Part shown: in pieces, positions 23,422 to 35,640 of the stretch
Layout: every line of letters starts with the position of its first letter
How positions within the stretch are numbered: position 1 is the first letter of the stretch
From: Cryptomeria japonica
Lineage: Eukaryota > Streptophyta > Pinopsida > Cupressales > Cupressaceae
Reading direction: 5' to 3'
Assembly: GCF_030272615.1 (NCBI RefSeq)
Contig: NC_081408.1
Location: forward strand, 310,412,383 to 310,476,382
DNA length: 64,000 nt
Made by a program: the position numbers and the translations under genes
The notes under the pieces: generated by a model
Databases searched by the model: none
Seen by the model: the letters and a program-made list of their open reading frames with translations, nothing else
Told to the model about the DNA's origin: nothing

Positions 23422-26210
23422 CAATAAGGATACAACAACTACTTCTACCACAAGAATGATAATCACAACCTACTACTTCAATATCCTATTATACACACAT
23501 ACATCAAGATACATAGTTTCCAATATAAAAGTATGGCTATCTTATGATACATATTCAATAAAGTCATTTATCCATTACAAGAGGGCATATCATCTACTCC
23601 ATGAATCCAAGTTCACCCAAAGAGATAGAGAAGCCATATCCACACACATGAACACCCAAAGAAGCAGAACATCCCAATGGAAGAAGGCATCAAACCACCT
23701 GACCATGTGGAAACAATAAGGAACCACCCCTTATGCTCTAGAGAATGACACAAGGTTCCACACACACTCTATACCTAAGTTAACAGTTAACAAGAAAAGG
23801 ACATAAACAAACAATATCAACAACTAAAAGGCAACCACATATATAATAAGCCAAATGAAATCACAAGGCTAAATCAAAAGCATAAAAGTCCTAGAGGTTA
23901 ATGAACAATCATGGCATAAGGAACAAGGATACATGTAGGGAAGAGTGTCATTGCATGCTACCCCTGACAAATAAGAGAGATCCACACCCCCGATAGACAT
24001 GCATAACTATCTCCACCTATGTGAGAATAAAGGGAGTTTGGTTTGCCATATCTATGGCCTTCCCAAGCTCATCCCAAGTCATCACTCAAGGTCTATGAGA
24101 TGGGGTACCAAAAACCAAATTATTATCTTGATTATATGAATCCTAATTACCCAACCCATCTAATTAATTATTAAATTTATTAATTGATTAAACAAGAAAA
24201 CATTCAATGAGATCCTGAAAGTCTAGACCCACAAGTATCCTTAAAAGGAGCCTCTTGGTGGCCTATTCTCACGTGACCTTGACCAACTCATAAAAACTGC
24301 TCTCCGTAACCATGTTCCAAGACCTCAGGGTAAAAAACATTACAATATCAACAACTTGGAGGCTCAATCAAGTCCACATAACAATAACATCCACATATAC
24401 ATATACAAATCTGAAACAATAGCCAACAAGTCATAAATCTAGATCATATAATAAACCAGGAGCCTCATAGATAATCTATAATCATGAGCACTTGAGGCAT
24501 GATCCCTCTTGCTCAACCAACAAATAATATAAACATCCTTACCAAGGCAAAATCTTCTTACTAGAACCATATAAATTCACAAATACTCAATGCAAGGCAA
24601 ATACATCTTCCTCAATCACCAACTATTGTTAAACAACATTTGATCATATATACCAATGCTCTGGAAAATGGACAAGGTTAGACTAAAACCTGTGGTCGTA
24701 TAACACACAAAACAACAAAGAAACAAAGGCAAATGTTAGTGTTAATCAACCAAAAACTAGCCTAAGCAAGCATATCAAAAGAGACACTAAAAACAAAGTA
24801 AAGCATTGAACTATGAATATAAATGCAAGAAGACATCTCCAAATGCCTTCTACCATGCTCTTAGCTCCTTCTCCTTTGTTCCTCTCCTCTCCAAGTTCCA
24901 AATTAGTGTAGCTCTCAGTAGATTTTTCCACTATGGATGCTCATGGAGGTTCAAGATTGTAGATGATTATGAAAAGTATGCAAATGCAAGATTAATAACC
25001 AAATTAGGATGAGTTATCTAAATGCTATTAGTTAATTTTAACCAAAAGAGTGAATGTGAGTAAGATATGCTAAATGCTCTCTAAAATTCTCTGTAACTTA
25101 GATTCATACAAGTTTCCAGGATCTGGATTATGAAGGAATGGACTCTGTTTATAGGGAAAATGGAGCAATGGATGGATGAGATTGATTAATCTCAACAAGG
25201 GTTAGGATTGAATGATATTCAATCCATGTGAGGAATTTCAACCCAATCCTAGGATGACAAGTATCAATATGAGATAGGTTGAGAGGAGAGGGAATAAGCA
25301 TTAAATGCTTGACATGACTTGAGAGTTAACTTGGGAGTTAAGGTCAAGGTTGGGTTGAGTAAATAAATTTATTATCCAAAGAATAATGCTTTTATCCAAC
25401 GGATAAACTCATGTGCAAAGGTTAAAGGGATAACCATGGTCAAAGCAATAAATGCTTGAGGAGACACATGAGGGTTGAGTTAGGGGTTAACCATAAATGG
25501 TCATGTAATAGCCATAAGTGGCTTAGAAAACTTTAGAGGTTAAATTGTTGAACACACAAAGCATTTAATGCTTTTCAAAAACTTTGAAGTCTTTGAGAAG
25601 TGACTCCAAGTTTCTTATGAATGTGACAATAATTAGGGGATGGATTAGGCTAATTAGGAAGGGGTTAGAAGAATCTAGAAGGGGGTTTAGGAGTGCAAGT
25701 GGATTTGGTGGGTGAGGGAAAATAGGATTTTAATTAAAATAAAATTAATTTATTTCAACTTGTAGTTGCAACTTGCATTTGTAGGAAAATGCAAGTGGGC
25801 GGGAATAATGATTTTAAGTAAATGTTTTATTTCATTTATTTAAAAGAGGAAAGATGATTAAATTGAATAAATAGAATTTATTCATTTAATTGAGTGTGAA
25901 TTTGGTTGAATGACTTAATTAAAATAAATTGAATAATTTATTTAATTAATAGGAGAATGTTTGAAGATGAATTAATTAAATATTAATTTAATTAACTAAT
26001 GGCTAGTGGATTTTTAATCAAATAAATATGAAATATTCATTTAATTAAAATGGACAGATTTATGTGACTCCATATACAAATCTGGAATAACAAAGCATTC
26101 TAAAAATAGCCTCTGGAGTAAAACACAAATTCAAAAAATCAACATAGAAAGCTAAAAAAGACCAAGAAAATGAAAAGACTATAGACGAGCGCATACACAG
26201 GCTTAAACAA
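23422..26210. other. Gene-free stretch with transposon-like debris
   Basis: No coding family was recognised. Positions 24120-24260 and 25860-26060 are AATTAAT-rich like LTR interiors elsewhere in the window. Short frames on either strand lack motif support. Confidence 0.4.
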
Positions 26211-26545
26211 CACATATGACAAATCCTGTTGCACATATGAAAAATCCTATTGCACAAATGACAAATTTTGTAACACATATGACAAATTTTGTTGCACATA
26301 TGATAAATCCTACAACACATATAACAAATCCTTTCGCACATATACATAGGAAAATAAGGCATACATAAAATCTTGTAGCGCATATACTAGCAACCTACAT
26401 ATACAGGTACATATGATAAATTATACAACACATTTCTTAAATTTTGTAGCACATTTTTAAATTCTATAGCTCATTGTTAAATTTTGTTGTGCATATGTTA
26501 AATTCTATTGCACATTTGTTAAACAAAATAGCTCATTTGTTTGTT
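26211..26545. repeat. 21-bp minisatellite
   Basis: The unit CACATATGACAAATCCTGTTG is repeated seven times in exact 21-bp register from 26211 (next at 26232, 26253, 26274, 26295, 26316 and 26337). After a gap, diverged 20-21 bp units continue to about 26545. Because 21 is a multiple of three, the minus strand stays open and gives a seven-residue repeat with spaced Cys and His. I regard this as a by-product and not a protein. Confidence 0.9.
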
Positions 26546-27599
26546 TAGTAGATAAGCCCAGAAAGTATTAGAAATGGAAATAAAATTTACAACAAGGTAT
26601 AAAAACTAACTTCAAAGGATTACACGATGCCCAAACATCCAAATGGATGCAATACAACACATAATTACTTCCCAACACACATACAAGCCATTCACGACAA
26701 ACACAAAAATCAAACCCAACTTCCCACATCAAATCATAACCATATAAAATACAATTAACCCAAGGTTCATATTTATATATTTAAATGCATATAATTAAAA
26801 TCATTCTGAAAATCTCAAATTCCTAAACCTACAGACAATCTTTCCATAGTCAATATTTTCAAAATAGTATATAAGGTAATAGCTCTTTGACTTGGTAAAA
26901 TTAAAGTTGTGGAGAATGAATCCAAAGAAGCATAACCCAATCCAGCCAAATCCAAAGCCAAGCTCTCAAAATCCAAATCCTTAGACAAATGCAATAATTT
27001 TCTAGCAAGCCAACCCATGACAATCCTCATAAAGCCAATTAATTAAAATTTCATTCAAAACTGTGCAAAATTGTAGCCAATCAAAAATAGTCAAAAATAT
27101 AATATTTTCTACCAACCATACCCAAATTTGAGGTAGAATATCATAAAATAATATTATTTAAATTACCCAAACCTCACAACCAATTGAAAAAAATAGGGTA
27201 GGTAGAATAAATTATAATATAATAAACTAAATGGGTAAATTAAATAATAAAAGTAGCCCAAATAATTAAACAAACCATATGGGTAATAATATAAACACCC
27301 AATTAAATATTAAACCATAAGGCTCAATAATATAAAATCAATAATAAATAAATAGTAAATCCAATAAATCAAAAGATCAAATACTAGATATTCAATAGAT
27401 ATTAAACCATAAAATAATAATAGTATGAAATCATCAATTAAATATAAATTTATGAAATAAACATTAATAACTAATAAATCCCCAATAATATTAATAATCA
27501 CACATTAATATTAAATATTAATGCCATCCATTAATTTAATTTTAATAATTAATAAACTATAGGAATCGATTAATCATTAATTTAATAAATAATCACAAC
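26546..27599. other. AT-rich, no gene
   Basis: Very AT-rich words (AATAATTAAA type), probably the interior of the LTR remnant that ends at 28420. Confidence 0.4.
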
Positions 27600-28420
27600 T
27601 CCACAAGGCAACCCGACATGGGGTTGAACAACATACCACATGACACTAACATGAAGTCACACGCCAAGACACTAACTGACAAGGGTATCAACTTAAGTCT
27701 AGAGTGTGTAGAAGGAACTCACGTCACCTTTGTTCAACTTGCCATTGGGATAGAGACACGCTCAGACCAGTGAGACTAGGTGGAGTTGATATCTAATGCT
27801 TATAAACCTACAACCGCCAATAACCACAAGACAACATATACAAAGCATGTATCTCAAAATAATCATACAAGTGAAGGAGAATCACGACATCATATTATGC
27901 TCGTGATGAGTGGTATGGCATCGTCTCTTTCACAAATAGAGTAGTAAAACAATCACAATGATCATAATATCAGTTCATCTAATATAACCATAAGTTAGGG
28001 TCAGCACTAGCAAGATATCCTTATATCATCATAAGCAATATAAACCCCATATGAATAATGAGTGCATATAGATCACTAAATATAAGTTCGACCATCATAA
28101 TAGTCTAGGATATAACATCATCCACATAAATTATAATGTATCAAATGTAAATATAAAATGTCTAAGATAATTCATTATAAGAGATAAGCATGAACCACGT
28201 GTCCTAAATGGTGCAATAATCACAAGGCTCAACATAGTCCTAACTTCAATAATCAAACTAGAGCATATAATCAACTTAATTATAGTAAGCATAATAAATT
28301 CACTAATGTCAAAGAAGATATCGATAAAAAGAATGAAACAAGAGACATCAAGAGAACAAACAAATACAAAAGTGCTTATCACATCCTCTCATGAAGGATG
28401 AATCAGGGAGGGGCACTACA
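27600..28420 (-). mobile_element. Putative LTR remnant abutting P450 copy B
   Basis: On the minus strand it begins TGTAGTGCCCCTCCC at 28420, like the block ending at 3105. The P450 promoter homology of copy B starts at 28421, so this LTR was inserted at that point or truncated copy B. No target duplication was recognised. Confidence 0.45.
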
Positions 28421-29217
28421 AAAGCTAAATAAAAGAATTGTTGGTAAATTAAACATTGGTAAATAGGATTATAATCATGTCAATTGAGAGCGAATTGAAA
28501 CTAAGATATAGAAAAAATAAGTTATATTAGTACATGAATATGGATTGATAGATACACTATGAGGAAACATCACTAGATTTCCAATATAACTATTTGAATT
28601 AAGACATCATTTATTCATAACTAATATTTTTTATTTATGTTTTAACATAACCGGTGAGGCTGGTATGACACATCCTCCTGTACCATGTGGGCTAAGTGGA
28701 GACTAAACCCCATGACCTCATTCTTTACCACAAGCTAAGGGGAGACTAAACTTCATGACTTCATGCTTTAGCAAAAGAAATTCTCACCAATTAAAATAGG
28801 CCTCTAGCCCTATCATAACTAACATAACTAATCACATGCTAAATAAATTTTTACATAGATTAAATTTTACAAGTATGTAATTAATATTTAGGATATCACT
28901 GAAACTGAAATTGTAATTAAAGTGAATCTTTAATAGATAGAAAAAATATTTAACAATTAATTTCTTGGAAAAGTTCAATCTTATAATATAAATTATTGAA
29001 GAAAATAATTTCATAGTTTGAAAAAGAAGTCTCGGTAGTTGAAGAGATTATTACCATTATAGTAATGTTCTTAAAAATGTTGAAATAAGAGCATGTAGGC
29101 TGGTTCAAAAACTACTATAAAGAGATCTTATGGATTCACAAATCAGAAATGTATATTGCATCATACTCAAGCAAAGTGGGATTTGATATTTATATCTTTT
29201 CTTGAAAGTTTTAAACA
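28421..29217 (+). repeat. P450 promoter duplication, copy B
   Basis: It aligns with 30643-31363 (copy C) and 7531-8212 (copy A). A segment of about 45 bp is locally duplicated near 28730-28775 (words GGGGAGACTAAAC). The TATA-like TATAAAG is at 29116-29122. Confidence 0.75.
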
Positions 29218-29275
29218 ATGAACGAACTCTCTAGACTTGGTGGATATTTTGATTGGGTGCAATGGGTTCTACTGC
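29218..29275 (+). pseudogene. Cytochrome P450 exon 1 remnant, copy B
   Basis: Only the first 18-19 codons of exon 1 remain (MNELSRLGGYFDWVQW...), matching copy C at about 80 per cent by eye. The similarity then stops abruptly and unrelated sequence follows. With a promoter but no catalytic exons, this is a dead fragment. Confidence 0.75.
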
Positions 29276-30475
29276 AAGAAGAAGAGTGACAAACATGGAA
29301 GCTAAGAGGAGTAAATTGTTGGAGTGGCTTCTACATAAAGTTTATTCCATCTTGCTCTTGTTTTTTAGCTAGCTTTTTATCATTCAACCGAAGTCTCTAC
29401 AAAAATCTCATGGTGGTAATAGCAGATTGTTTATTAGGGTTTGAATTGAGCAATGAGATGGATTATCCAATTTGGTTGATAGCCTGGAAAAATCAAGGAG
29501 ACAGCTGTAGGAAGTTCTAAATCCTCTTTACTCTCTGGTTGTTAGGGCAGTCAAAAGGATCTTAGGTGCCAAGTTCCTATAGGCTGATAATAATTATAGG
29601 GTAAACATGGAGATTCATGCGGTGTTTGTGGCTATGCTTCTTCATATGGGTCTATCTAAAGTTAAAACATAAAAAACTTGCAGGATTGTTTTTAAGGTTG
29701 GTTTGTTGGAAGATTTGCGCAGAGTTCTTAGAAATATTGATGATAATCTCACCATTTCTCTTCCTAAAGACTATATGGTGACAATTAGGAATGGCAAACC
29801 TTTGCCACACTTTCCAATTCTCTTTATCGAAGATATGAAGCCATTTAAAGCAACGAAGTTTTGAATCAATGAGAATGCAAATTTTTTATGGAAATAATTT
29901 CGCTTCACCAAGATTGACAAAGAGGGTTCGATCAAGGACTACCTGGAAGATGATGGTGTCACGCTATCTGCTTCAGAAGAGAGGATTAATGAATGGGTGG
30001 TAGAGATTCAAGAAATTGTTAAAGATTTAGGACCAAAGCCATTGGAAGTAGAGGTTTGCTTCCCCAAGGTTCCTCTCCTCCAGTTCGTCCAATTTAAAGA
30101 AGATTTTTCTAATAGAAGGGGGGTCAATATGGGCGATGATATGGTGGGGCTTCCTTTTCGCTCAGGCCTTTGTTTTGTCGCTTCTTCCACCCATGATCCT
30201 ATTGTTTAAGAAATGTGCTTTTTTTTTTATTATTTTTAATAAGATTCCCAGTTTAGATGTTGGGGTTTTCTAGAAATTCTCAGGAGAAGTTTGAAGTATT
30301 TTATAACTTTAGAAATTCACTAGTTTTATTTGCCATGTTTGGGAAACATCTACTCTTATCCGTAGATAGATAAGATTGGTTGTAGGTTTTACTTTAATTT
30401 TCAGACTCTTTCTATGTTTTTTAATCCTTTTATCTAATATATATCAGCCTTGGCCCTTTAGTGATAAAAAATAAA
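29276..30475 (+). mobile_element. Unclassified retroposon-like block between P450 copies
   Basis: A coding-like region (about 29640-30207) with two internal stops gives an acidic protein of about 180 residues, ending in an open 70-codon frame (29997-30209). It is followed by a 250-bp T-rich tail region ending in A-rich sequence at about 30460-30478. That shape suits a 5'-truncated LINE or a retroposed transcript. Copy C homology begins immediately after it. No domain was recognised and no target duplication is convincing. Confidence 0.4.
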
Positions 30476-31363
30476 AAAATTAATAGATTAAATATTATCA
30501 ATATGTAATCATTTGTTTAATGTGTCTTAAATAAAAATAAAAATCCAAAAAGAGAATCTTTAGTAGCTAGAAAAGTTTCTTTGACTTACAATATTCTAGA
30601 AAAGGTTAAATCTTATTGATGAAAAGTTAAAACTTTAATTCAAGTTAAATAAAAGAATTGTTGGTAAATTAAGTGTAGTGGTTGGTACAATAGGTATTTG
30701 TAGATTAGAATCTCACATGAGAGTGAATTGAAAATAAGATATAGAAAACACAAGTTATATTAGTAGATGAATATGGATTGATAGATATATAATGAGGGAT
30801 TATTACTAGATTTACAATATCATTATTTGAATTAAGACATTTTTATTCATAGCTAATATTTTTTTTTATGTCTTATCTGATTCCTGAGGCTAGCATGACA
30901 TGTCCTTTAGTATCATGTGGGCTAAGGGGAGAGTAAATCTCAAGACCTCGTGCTTTACCACATGAAGTTCTCACCAGTCAAACTAGACCCCTAGCCATAT
31001 CATAAGTAACATAATTAATCACATGTTAAACAAAATTTTACAAACATATAATTAATTTACTTTAATAAAGAGAAAAACTATTTAAAAATTAAGCTCTTGG
31101 AAGAGTTCAATCTTATAATATATATTATTGAAAGCTTAAATAAATGTAAAATAAAAGAAGTCTTTGGTAGTTGGTCGTTGGAAAAAGAAGTCTTGGTAGT
31201 GGAAGAAATTATTGTCATTTTGAGAATGTTCCTAGAAATGTTGAAATAGGAGCTCGTAGTCTCGTTGAAAAACTACGTATAAAGAGATCTCGTGGATTCA
31301 CCAATCGGAAACGTATACTGCATTGTTGTTAATATTGATATCTTTTCTTGAAAGCTTTAAGAA
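30476..31363 (+). repeat. P450 promoter duplication, copy C
   Basis: This is the promoter of the longest P450 copy. It matches copy A back to about 6826 and copy B back to 28421. The TATA-like TATAAAG is at 31278-31284, followed by GAGATCTCGTGGATTCAC, shared with copy A. Confidence 0.75.
31278..31284 (+). promoter_or_regulatory. TATA-like box, P450 copy C
   Basis: TATAAAG about 80 bp before the ATG at 31364, conserved in all three copies. Confidence 0.5.
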
Positions 31364-34300
31364 ATGGAGGAACTCTCTAGACTTGGTGGGTATTTAGATT
31401 GGGCGCAATGGGTTCTGATAGGATTAGTATTGTCTGTAACATTTCTTGTGTGGACAAAATTTTGGGTTGGTGGAAAAAGCAGCAAAACCCAGTATAAATA
31501 GCTGCTACCAGGTTCTACTGGATGGCCACTCATAGGAGAAACAATTAGCTTCTATCGAGCCATGAGATCTCCTCTTCACCCACGTCAATTCATTGAAGAT
31601 CATGAGAAGAGGTAAGTTTCTATAATCTGTTAATGTTGATGTTTTTTGTTTTTTAATTTGATGTTTTTTGTTTTTAAATTTGATTGTGTTAATGTTTTTT
31701 ATATCAACATGTAATTTTTTAACACTCTTCATCTTGATGATAGATCACGAAACATTGATATAGAAAACAATAATACAATCTATTCCATAAACAAAAACAT
31801 TACATTCTAATTCTGTTTTTGTCAATCTTCTGATCGCTAAGTTTAACATTTTTTTGTTTTTAATTTGATTGTGTTATTACTTTTTATATCAACATTTCGA
31901 ATCACATTCTGTGATCTTCTAGCACTCTTCATCTTGATAATAGATCATGAAACCTTGATATACAAAACAATAATACAATCTACTCCATAAATAAAAACAT
32001 TCTAATTCTGTTCTTGTCAATCTTCTTATCGCTAAGTTTAACTTACTTCTATAGCTCAGTACAAGTCTTTTAAAAAGGAAACTGCAGATATAATTTGTTG
32101 ACAGAGTCTTTTACAAGAAATTTAAGCTTGTTGATAGCTTGCCCGCCCGTTCTGTTTAAGTGGGTACCTTCAGCTTTTGAAGGAATTGCTCGACGTCAAA
32201 GGCAATCTTCAAGGCTGTATTTATTAGAGAAATGTAGATTAAAAAACCCTAAAAGACTGTAAATGAATAGTTGAGCACTGAGCAATTATTATTATTGACT
32301 AACTGCCTGCACATACTCTGATTGCAAAATAATATGATAAACATTATTTGTATTGCAGGTATGGGCCAATTTTTAGATCTAATTTGTTTGGAAGAGCAGA
32401 CACAATTGTATCAGTGGATCCAGAGTTCAATAGATATGTTTTACAAAATGAGGGCAGGTTGTTTGAAAGCAGTTATCCCAACTCTTTTAAAAATATTGTT
32501 GGACGAAATAGTTTACTGGTTGTCCATGGTGATCTTCAAAGGAAGCTCCATGCAATTGCTGCTAATTTGTTGAAACATAATAGCCTTATCTCAGACTTCC
32601 TGGATGATACATAATAGCCTTACCTCAGACTTCCTGGATGATATACAAGATGCCCTCACTGCAGGAATGCAAAGTTGGCAGCATAATAGTGTCATCTACC
32701 TTCAAAAGGAATGCAATAAGGTACTCTTATATGATAGAATTTTATTTGTAAGAAAAAGAGGAACATTTTTAAAAGGACTACCAAGGAAAAATCAAATAGA
32801 ATTTGTTATTTAGGTTTTTGAATGCTTTAAATAATAAACAAGTAATTTATTATTTGTAAAATTTTTAACAAAATGTTAATTTAATTTGAAAATATAACAT
32901 TAATAATAAAATTTAGAATGCAAATTTATCAATGGATAAAAAGAAATAATTTAACTTGTTTGTCTTGTGGATATTAAAACATAACATTGAACTTTCTATT
33001 TATTTAAGTAATACTAATCAGTCAATTAATAACTTCTATTTTTTTTATATATAGTTAATCTTGAATTAGTGCTATTAAATGTTTTGATTTAAGATAGTTT
33101 AATTTTTCTAAATAAATATATTGTTTTAAAATCTTAATTATTCAAATTATTGTTCACTAACATGGTAATTATTTTACTATTTGTTAAATGAATGACAATT
33201 AATACATATTGTAAAACTATTAATATAAAATTGAAAAGATATTCAATAAAATGTAAGAGAAAATCATTAGATCATGGGTATCAAATGTACATACTATTTA
33301 TAAAATTTTAACACTATATTTTTAGTAGAATTCAAAAAGGATAAAAAGAAAAAAAAAATTATTCAAAATCTTAAAGAAAATGATAATTGAAATTTATATG
33401 ATATTTAATTAATTCGTAACATTAAATATTAAATTAGTAAAGATTTTTTCATTTTGATATCCTCAAAATATTTTCAATTTACAATCATAAGTCATTAACT
33501 TTGATTGTTATTTATATGATTTTGTTAGTTTAAAAATATTAGAGTTTGTTTAACAATATGAGCTTTTCATCCCTTTCTATATTCTATTTTTATTAATTTA
33601 ACTTTGTTACTTTATAGTTATTTTATATAATATTAAAGTATAGTTATGAAAATTTATTTTGTATTGATATGCTCTTCTTGTATATAGATTCTTTTAAATG
33701 TGATGGGTAAAAAATTATTGGACTTACCTCCTTATGAAGATATAGAAGAAATTTACAAGGCATTTGAGGCATTTGTAAGAGCTATACTCAAAGTTCCAAT
33801 AAAATTTCCAGGATTTGATTATGCAAAAGGAATTAAGGTAAATAATCTAATTTCATTAATATTTTATGAATAATGAATTTAGACATAATATTCATGTCTT
33901 TTCATAAGGAATGTAGGGAAGAGAAATCCTCGTAAGAAAGATTGAAGAGTGTATAAAGGAGCGAAGATTACATCCTCAAGCGATCCGTAATGATCTATTG
34001 ACCAAACTTTTGGAAGAAAAATCACTTCCTGCAGATTTTTTTATTATTTTTGCTTGTCGCTGGTTTTGAAACTTCTTCCAAAGTGATGGCATTTGCAATA
34101 AAATTTCTTACAAATTGTCCGGAAGCATTGGAGGAGCTAAGGGTGAGTTTTTGTTTATAGTATGAAATGGAATTATAGATTATTTAATACTAATGAACAC
34201 TAGGATTAAGCCTAAAAGTTGTACCAACTTGGGTCTGAATAGAGAGAGGTTAAATAAATATCAGTTGTATTTTGATTTTAATGAACATAAAATCAATTAT

Positions 34301-35640
34301 TCATGGAAATTATTTGAGTTCTCTTATATAGATGACCTAGCAAAGTGTCCACCTTTGATATTGAACTTTAAACGTTCAAATTATGATATGAGATTTATTT
34401 TAGTTTCAAAATAGTTTTGACACAAATGTTATTTAGGTATATTTGAATGAATTGAAAATATAATTTTTTGGATAGGAAAAATATATTGTGCTATGTATAT
34501 GTTTTTAGACAATATACACACAATATACACATTATATAACTAATTGCACTTAGACTATGAAGTGTTTATTCTTGTCAATTCTCATTGTACAAATAGATTT
34601 TAATAGTCATGAAAAATGGCTCATTGTTAATATCAACTAAAAATAACCATTTAGTCCTTAAAATGATTTCATTATAAACATAATTTAGTTTATTTTTATG
34701 CAGTTTGAGCATGAATCTTTATTAAAGAAAAAAGGAAATAAAAAGTTGACATGGGACAACTACGTACAAATGAAATTCACTCACTGTGTGAGTACATAAG
34801 TTAATCTAGTTTATCAAGCTCTTTTCTTCTTCACTTTGGAATGCTTAGCCAAACAATTTGAAATCCATGTGTTTGCTCTGGTTTTCTTTGTAGGTTATAA
34901 AAGAAACCCTTCGATTAGGTAATGTTGCCCCATGTATTTTTAGAGAAGAAAAACAAGATGTTGAATTTCAAGGTACCATTTATTAAAATATTTGTTGAAG
35001 TTTCATATTGATTAAGATGACAAGTCGACTAATTTATATTTACTTGATTCTAAACTCTTTAAGCCTAAGTGCAGATTTCATCATTCCCAAAGGATGGAGA
35101 GTGTATGTGCTCTTATATGGAACACATTTAGATAAAAAATACTATGTTGAGCCACTCACTTTTAATCCATGGCATTGGAAAAATGAACCCACTCTTGTAT
35201 GTAAAGGCACTAACTTTATTTGTTTATCTAACCTTTAAAAAATAAGCATGTGCTATTATGTACTAGCTAATACTATGCTAATTAAAATTGTCCATATGAT
35301 TTGTAGGAATTGTTTGACGATCCATTCTATATGCCATTTGGGAAAGGTGCTAGGCTTTGTCCAAGATACCATTTGTCCAGATTTGAAATTGCTCTTTTTT
35401 TGCATAGCTTTGTCACTAAATTTAGGTGAGGTCATCTATTATTTTTAAAAGTGAGTTCATCATAACATAGTTATTAGAGTAAGTTATGACTTTTAGAGAA
35501 TTCTTTTATGAAATGACTAATTTGAGTAATTGATGGAATGTCCATGCAGATGGGAACCAACTGAAGATGACCAAATATGTTACTTTCTAGTCCCTACCCT
35601 AGTAAAGGGTCTTTCGATTCACATATATAATAAAGAATAG
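31364..35640 (+). pseudogene. Cytochrome P450 (CYP720B-like) pseudogene, nine exons, copy C
   Basis: CYP720B enzymes are ER-bound monooxygenases that oxidise diterpenes in conifers. Exons by splice signals and reading frame: 31364-31611, 32359-32720, 33688-33837, 33917-34142, 34704-34787, 34894-34972, 35075-35196, 35307-35425, 35550-35640. Without its lesions the product would be about 480 residues, normal for the family. Visible motifs: PPGSTGWPLIGE hinge, NEGRLFESSYP, I-helix AGFETS, K-helix ETLR, PERF-region FNPWHW, haem loop FGKGARLC. Lesions: TAG at 31499-31501 just before the hinge, a 34-bp duplication in exon 2 (32577-32644) and a frame-shifting loss in exon 4 just ahead of the I-helix. 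The residue two after the haem cysteine is Arg where the family has Gly. CYP90/724 steroid hydroxylases are the main alternative. Confidence 0.85.
32577..32644 (+). repeat. 34-bp tandem duplication in P450 exon 2
   Basis: Two adjacent 34-bp units starting ATAATAGCCTTA differ at about one or two bases. The extra unit adds an in-frame stop and shifts the frame. Confidence 0.88.

Noticed and set aside
26211-26357. CRISPR-like direct repeats
   Set aside because: Units are contiguous with no spacers, and the genome is a plant.
26060-26383. 107-codon minus-strand frame with repeated Cys-His-Met-Cys words
   Set aside because: It is created by the 21-bp minisatellite; the period is a multiple of three and stops are absent by chance.
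31364-35640. Functional taxane hydroxylase (CYP725 type)
   Set aside because: Motifs fit CYP720B better than CYP725, and three lesions make the gene non-functional.
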